Origin: Variovorax sp037204085
GTDB lineage: Bacteria > Pseudomonadota > Gammaproteobacteria > Burkholderiales > Burkholderiaceae_C
DNA length: 64,000 nt
NCBI RefSeq assembly: GCF_037204085.1
Contig: NZ_JBBCBW010000006.1
Location: forward strand, 124,001-188,000
Direction: 5' to 3'
In this document: one piece after another, positions 59,419 through 64,000 of the stretch
How positions within the stretch are numbered: position 1 is the first letter of the stretch
Layout of the letters: every line of letters starts with the position of its first letter
The notes under the pieces: generated by a model
What the model was told of the DNA's origin: nothing
What the model saw: the letters and a program-made list of their open reading frames with translations, nothing else
Databases searched by the model: none
Translations under genes and position numbers: made by a program

Positions 59419-62400
59419 GTGCGTCTCAATTCCATCAAGCTTTCAGGCTTCAAGTCGTTCGCCGAACCGACCAACTTCCTACTGCCAGGCCAACTGGTCG
59501 GCGTTGTCGGGCCCAACGGTTGCGGCAAGTCGAACATCATGGATGCGGTGCGCTGGGTGCTGGGCGAGTCGCGCGCGTCGGAGCTGCGCGGCGAGTCGAT
59601 GCAGGACGTGATCTTCAACGGCACGACCACGCGCAAGCAGGCCAGCCGTTCGAGCGTGGAGCTGGTGTTCGATAACGCCGACCATCGCGCGGGCGGCCAG
59701 TGGAACCAGTTCGGCGAAATTGCCGTGCGGCGTGTGCTCACGCGCGACGGCACCAGCAGCTACTACATCAACAACCAGCCAGTGCGCCGGCGCGACGTGC
59801 AGGACGTGTTCCTGGGCACCGGCCTCGGCCCGCGCGCCTACGCCATCATCGGGCAGGGCACGATCAGCCGGATCATCGAATCCAAGCCTGAAGAGCTTCG
59901 CCTGTTCCTGGAAGAAGCCGCGGGTGTTTCCAAATACAAGGAACGCCGGCGCGAAACCGAGAACCGCCTGGGCGACACGCGCGAGAACCTCACGCGCGTC
60001 GAAGACATTCTTCGCGAACTGAACGCGAACCTCGAAAAGCTGGAAAAGCAGGCCGAGGTGGCCGCGCGCTACAACACGCTGCAGGGCGAAGCCACCAAGA
60101 AGCAGCACCAGTTGTGGTTCTTGAAGCGCAGCGAAGGCGATGCCGATCAGGCCAAGATCAAGGCCGACTCCGAAAAGGCGATCAACGACCTGGAGTCGCG
60201 CACCGCCGACCTGCGCCGCATCGAATCCGAACTCGAAACCGTGCGCCAGGCGCACTACGCGGCCGGCGACCAGGTCAACCAGGCCCAGGGCAAGCTCTAT
60301 GAAGCCAGCGCCGAAGTCGGCCGCCTCGAGGGCGAAATCCGTTTCGTGGTCGAAGGCCGCCAGCGCGTGGAGCAACGGCTCGTTCAGCTGCGCGAGCAAA
60401 TGGGCCAATGGGGTCGCCGCCGCGAAGAGGCCGAGGCAGAGATTGAAACGCTGGCCGGCCAGGGCGTCGATGCCGAAGAGCAGGCCGTCATGCTGGCCGC
60501 GCAGCTCGAAGAGCACGACGCCCGCATGCCCGAACTGGAAGAAGCGCAGCAGCGCGCCCAGGACGAAGCCAACGCGCAGCGCGCCGCGGTGGTGCAGATT
60601 CAGCAGCAGATCCAGGTGTTGGCGGCCGACCAGCGCAACATCGAAGACCAGAGCCGGCAGCTCACGCAGCGCGGCGAACGCCTGCGTGCCGACCAGAGCG
60701 CGCTGGCCGCGCCCGACGAAGCCCGCCTGCAATCGATGCAGGAAGAGCACGCCGCCGCTCAAGAAGCCGCGAGCGAAGCCGACGCGCGCCTGCATGAACT
60801 GCAAGAGTCGGTGCCGCAGCTCGACGACGACCGCCGGACGAAGCAGCAGGCCGTCAATACCGAGAGCGCCCGGCATGCCGAACTTTCGGCACGCCTCGAA
60901 GCACTGCGCGCGCTGCAGGAAAAGGTCAAGACCGACGGCAAGCTCGCGCCCTGGCTCGCCAAGCACGGGCTTGAGGGCATGCAGGGCCTTTGGAGCCGTA
61001 TTCACATAGAGCAGGGCTGGGAAAACGCGCTCGAAGCGGCGCTGCGCGAGCGCTTGGGTGCACTTGAGGTCAGCCGGCTCGACATGGTGCGTGCCTTCGG
61101 CAGCGATGCGCCGCCCGCCAAGCTGGCGTTCTACAGCCCGCCCGATGCCGGTGTGCCGCCAGGCGCTGCCGCGCTACCGCGCCTGTCCAGCCTGTTGCGC
61201 CTGAACGATGCGGGCCTACAAGCCCTGCTGACCGACTGGCTCCACGGCTGCTATACGGCCCAGAGCTTCGAAGAAGCCCTTGCGCAGCGCGGCACGCTGC
61301 AGCCGGGCGAAGTGATCTACGTGCAGAGCGGCCACGCTGTGTTCTCGCACAGCGTGAACTTCTACGCCCCCGATTCCGAGCAGGCCGGCCTGCTGGCACG
61401 CCAGCAGGAAATGGAAAACCTGGAGCGCCAGCTGCGCGCCCAGACGCTCATCAGCGAAGAAGCGCGCACCGCGCTCGTCCGCGCCGAAGCCGCCTACGCC
61501 GATGCTGCGCAGCGCCTTGTGACGGCACGCCGTGAAGCAGCCGAGACGCAATCGCGTGCGCACGAACTGCAAGTCGAAACCCTGCGCATGACGCAGCTTG
61601 CCGAACAGACGCGGGCGCGCAGCGAGCAATTGGCCGCCGACCTCGCCGAAGTCGATGCGCAGCTCGAAGAGCTGCAGGAAAAGCGCATGGCCGCCGAAGG
61701 CCGCTTCGAAGAGCTCGACATGCAGCTGGCCGACAGCCAGGAGCGCCACGCGCAACTCGACGAACGCGTGATCGAGGCCGGCCGTGCATTGGCCGCCAGC
61801 CGCGAGCAGCACCGCAGCCTGGAGCGCCAGGCGCAGGAAGCCACTTTCTCGCAGCGCACGCTTGAAGCCCGCCGCGGCGAGCTGAGCCGGGCCATCGAAA
61901 CTGCATCGCAGCAGGTGGTCGCACTAACAGACGAAGACGAGCGCGCCAGGGCCGAACTCGGTCGCCTGTCGGACGCCGCGGCCCAGGCCGGGCTGCAGGA
62001 CGCACTGGCACTCAAGCTCGAGCGTGAAGGTGCGCTGGGTGCGGCACGCAGCCAATACGACGACCTCACGCTGAAGCTGCGCGCCAGCGACGAGCGCCGG
62101 CTGCAGCTCGAACGCGAGCTTGATCCGCTGCGCCAGCGCATCACAGAATTCCAGCTCAAGGAACAGGCCGCGCGGCTGGGTGTCGAGCAATACCAGCAGC
62201 TGCTGGACGACGCGGGCGCCGATCTCGAAGCGGTAGCCCAGTCGATCGAAACCGACAAGGTGCGCCTTACCGGCCTGCAAAGCGAAATCGACCGCCTGAA
62301 CCGCGAAGTGGTCGCGCTGGGCGCGGTCAATCTGGCGGCGCTGGACGAGCTTGCCATTGCCAGCGAGCGCAAGACCTTCCTGGATGCGCAGTCGGCCGAC

Positions 62401-62934
62401 CTGAACGAGGCCATCGGCACGCTCGAAGACGCCATTCGCAAGATCGACGGCGAAACGCGCGAGCTTCTCGGGGGCACCTTCAAGATCGTGAACGAGCACT
62501 TCAGCCGCATGTTCCCCGAGCTCTTCGGCGGCGGAAACGCAAGGCTGATGATGACGGGCGACGAAATCCTGGATTCGGGCGTGCAGGTGATGGCACAACC
62601 GCCGGGCAAGAAGAACCAGACCATCCACTTGCTCTCGGGCGGCGAAAAAGCGCTCACGGCCATTGCGCTGGTGTTTGCCATCTTCCAGCTCAACCCCGCG
62701 CCTTTCTGTCTGCTCGACGAGGTGGACGCGCCGCTGGACGACGCGAACACCGAGCGCTATGCCAAACTCGTGACCGCCATGAGCCGCGAAACCCAGTTCC
62801 TCTTCATCAGCCACAACAAGATCGCCATGGAAATGGCCGAGCAGCTGATCGGCGTAACCATGCAGGAACAGGGCGTGTCCCGCATCGTTGCGGTCGACAT
62901 GGAATCGGCCGTCTCGATGGTCGAAGCTGCTTAA
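59419..62934 (+). CDS. smc: Chromosome segregation SMC protein
   Basis: Condensin ATPase organising the chromosome, 1171 residues. The start is GTG at 59419, giving the usual VRLNSIKLSGFKSFAEPT opening. Walker A GPNGCGKS is at 31-38; two long coiled coils (about 170-500 and 680-1010) flank a globular hinge near 520-660. The ABC signature LSGGEKALTAIALVFAIF near 1072 and Walker B CLLDEVDAPLDDAN form the head. Length is normal. Followed by zipA, a conserved neighbour in betaproteobacteria. Confidence 0.96.
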   Translation: MRLNSIKLSGFKSFAEPTNFLLPGQLVGVVGPNGCGKSNIMDAVRWVLGESRASELRGESMQDVIFNGTTTRKQASRSSVELVFDNADHRAGGQWNQFGEIAVRRVLTRDGTSSYYINNQPVRRRDVQDVFLGTGLGPRAYAIIGQGTISRIIESKPEELRLFLEEAAGVSKYKERRRETENRLGDTRENLTRVEDILRELNANLEKLEKQAEVAARYNTLQGEATKKQHQLWFLKRSEGDADQAKIKADSEKAINDLESRTADLRRIESELETVRQAHYAAGDQVNQAQGKLYEASAEVGRLEGEIRFVVEGRQRVEQRLVQLREQMGQWGRRREEAEAEIETLAGQGVDAEEQAVMLAAQLEEHDARMPELEEAQQRAQDEANAQRAAVVQIQQQIQVLAADQRNIEDQSRQLTQRGERLRADQSALAAPDEARLQSMQEEHAAAQEAASEADARLHELQESVPQLDDDRRTKQQAVNTESARHAELSARLEALRALQEKVKTDGKLAPWLAKHGLEGMQGLWSRIHIEQGWENALEAALRERLGALEVSRLDMVRAFGSDAPPAKLAFYSPPDAGVPPGAAALPRLSSLLRLNDAGLQALLTDWLHGCYTAQSFEEALAQRGTLQPGEVIYVQSGHAVFSHSVNFYAPDSEQAGLLARQQEMENLERQLRAQTLISEEARTALVRAEAAYADAAQRLVTARREAAETQSRAHELQVETLRMTQLAEQTRARSEQLAADLAEVDAQLEELQEKRMAAEGRFEELDMQLADSQERHAQLDERVIEAGRALAASREQHRSLERQAQEATFSQRTLEARRGELSRAIETASQQVVALTDEDERARAELGRLSDAAAQAGLQDALALKLEREGALGAARSQYDDLTLKLRASDERRLQLERELDPLRQRITEFQLKEQAARLGVEQYQQLLDDAGADLEAVAQSIETDKVRLTGLQSEIDRLNREVVALGAVNLAALDELAIASERKTFLDAQSADLNEAIGTLEDAIRKIDGETRELLGGTFKIVNEHFSRMFPELFGGGNARLMMTGDEILDSGVQVMAQPPGKKNQTIHLLSGGEKALTAIALVFAIFQLNPAPFCLLDEVDAPLDDANTERYAKLVTAMSRETQFLFISHNKIAMEMAEQLIGVTMQEQGVSRIVAVDMESAVSMVEAA

Positions 62935-62948
62935 GCCGAGCAGCGCGC

Positions 62949-64000
62949 ATGAGCAATCTCACTCTCGCCCTGGCCATCCTCGGCGGCCTCGTTCTCGCGG
63001 CCGTCGTGGCCTACAACACCGTCACTTCGCGCCGCAATGCGCCGCGGCAGCCCGACGCCGCCAGCGACGATTTTTCCGATGCGGAACGTTCGCCGGCGTC
63101 TGCGGCAGATGGCGTGGAGCCGATGCTCCACATCGATCCGCACCAGATGCCGCCGGGCCAGGAGCGGCACGAGCCCTTGTTCGACCCTGATCTGCCGGCG
63201 CCCAGCGCCAGCCCGCTGCCCACCGCCGAGCGTCGCGGCGGGCTCGATCCGCTCATCGATGTGATCGCACCGGTGTCGCTGGACGGCCTTGCATCGGGCG
63301 ATGCGGCCATCGCGGCCATGCCGCCCACCCGCCGCGCGGGCAGCAAGCCCGTTGCCATCGAAGGCCTGAACGAGCACACCGGCCAATGGGAGCCGCCCGT
63401 GGCGGGCCAGCGCTACAGCGCCTTCCAGGTCGGCGTGCAGCTGGCCAACCGCACCGGCGCGCTCAACGAAATCGAGTATTCCGAATTCGTGGTGAAGGCG
63501 CAGGCGTTTGCCGACGCCGTCAACGGCGCACTCGAGTTTCCCGAAATGCTCGACGAAGTGGCGCGAGCGCGCGAACTCGACCAGTTCGCCAGCGCGCACG
63601 ATGCGCAGCTGGGTTTTGTGCTGCGCGCGCTGCACGCGGCCTGGAGCCCTGGCTATGTGCAGCAGAACGCGGCGCGGTTGGGCTTTGTGGCGGGCATCAT
63701 CCCCGGCCGCATGGTGCTGCCGACCAGCGAAGTCGGGCTGCCGCCGATCCTCGGGCTTTCGTTCGACACCCAGGCCGCGCTGGCCGACGATCCGGCGCAG
63801 TCGGCCATTCGCGAGCTCAGCCTGAGCCTGGACGTGCCGCAGGTCGACCGTGCCGAGCAGCCGTTCCGCCGCATGCGCGAAGCCGCCGCCACGCTGGCGC
63901 GCGAGATGGACGGCGTGGTGACCGACAGCGACGGGCAGCTGCTGCGCGAGGAAACCATGGACGTGATCGGCGCCGACCTCGAACAGCTCTACGACACGCT
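62949..64000 (+). CDS. zipA: Cell division protein ZipA-like, 5' part (runs off the window)
   Basis: Membrane-anchored division protein tethering FtsZ. ATG at 62949 is 15 bases after the smc stop. The N-terminus MSNLTLALAILGGLVLAAVVAYNT is a single membrane anchor, followed by a low-complexity Pro/Ala/Asp linker and a globular C-terminal domain starting near residue 150 (RYSAFQVGVQLANRTGALNEIEYSEF). About 350 codons are visible; the end is beyond the window. In Burkholderiales zipA typically lies between smc and ligA. Confidence 0.88.
   Translation, partial: MSNLTLALAILGGLVLAAVVAYNTVTSRRNAPRQPDAASDDFSDAERSPASAADGVEPMLHIDPHQMPPGQERHEPLFDPDLPAPSASPLPTAERRGGLDPLIDVIAPVSLDGLASGDAAIAAMPPTRRAGSKPVAIEGLNEHTGQWEPPVAGQRYSAFQVGVQLANRTGALNEIEYSEFVVKAQAFADAVNGALEFPEMLDEVARARELDQFASAHDAQLGFVLRALHAAWSPGYVQQNAARLGFVAGIIPGRMVLPTSEVGLPPILGLSFDTQAALADDPAQSAIRELSLSLDVPQVDRAEQPFRRMREAAATLAREMDGVVTDSDGQLLREETMDVIGADLEQLYDT

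Noticed and set aside
1..64000. tRNA, rRNA, insertion sequence, attachment site or prophage genes
   Set aside because: None could be recognised on either strand; gene content and base composition look uniform.

Overview
The window is GC-rich, densely packed chromosomal DNA. Gene order (smc followed by zipA, yggX followed by mnmC), protein style and intergenic repeats point to a betaproteobacterium of the Comamonadaceae, most likely Variovorax. This assignment comes from reading the sequence; no database was searched. I see no rRNA, tRNA, CRISPR array, prophage or insertion sequence, so this is ordinary chromosome rather than a mobile island.

Layout. 1-1126: 5' part of a sulfite/nitrite reductase gene (minus strand) with an upstream region rich in TTAT/ATAA half-sites. 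1394-10756 (minus): an eight-gene peptide/glutathione scavenging operon, transcribed as rpiR-type regulator, iaaA, gsiA, gsiB, gsiC, gsiD, DmpA-type peptidase, M55 D-aminopeptidase. 10914-11366: a GNAT acetyltransferase. 11443-25307: a self-contained secretion locus with TolC-type outer membrane protein, a 2312-residue secreted animal-type haem peroxidase with RTX repeats, its type I ABC exporter and membrane-fusion protein, and a convergent two-component system. The tolC/peroxidase divergent promoter carries a perfect PmrA/QseB-type box (CTTAAG-N5-CTTAAG). A 29-codon ORF with a very strong ribosome site precedes the response regulator gene. 25492-34779: housekeeping and metabolic genes (LysR regulator with FAD oxidoreductase, class I aldolase, exported MsrA, lipoprotein hydrolase, transglutaminase-like protein, ABM monooxygenase, mnmC, yggX).

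34917-43417: a long sulfonate/sulfur operon (sulfate-binding protein, ssuE, a 44-residue membrane protein, ssuA1, ssuD, ssuC, ssuA2, ssuB, metY, ssuF-like molbindin) ending in a strong terminator, followed by cysE. 44719-50245: a flavin-dependent halogenase-like enzyme, Asp/Glu racemase-family protein, ketopantoate reductase-like protein, two FMN reductases and a LysR regulator. 50372-56094: sulfate uptake (1-Cys peroxiredoxin, small hydrolase, sbp, cysT, cysW, cysA) ending in dsbB. 56103-58486: a ParA-like ATPase and a hipBA toxin-antitoxin pair with two matching palindromes. 58547-64000: lipoprotein, smc and the start of zipA.

The unifying theme is sulfur and thiol acquisition. Sulfate and sulfonates are imported by two transport systems, reduced by CysI, and assimilated by CysE (O-acetylserine) and MetY (homocysteine). 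Glutathione and peptides are scavenged by the gsi operon. The most distinctive locus is the secreted peroxidase with its own exporter and apparently its own two-component control. No wholly new defence or mobile system is evident. The best candidates for undescribed biology are the two very small ORFs, the PmrA-type regulatory link, the halogenase-like enzyme and the dual-SsuA operon.
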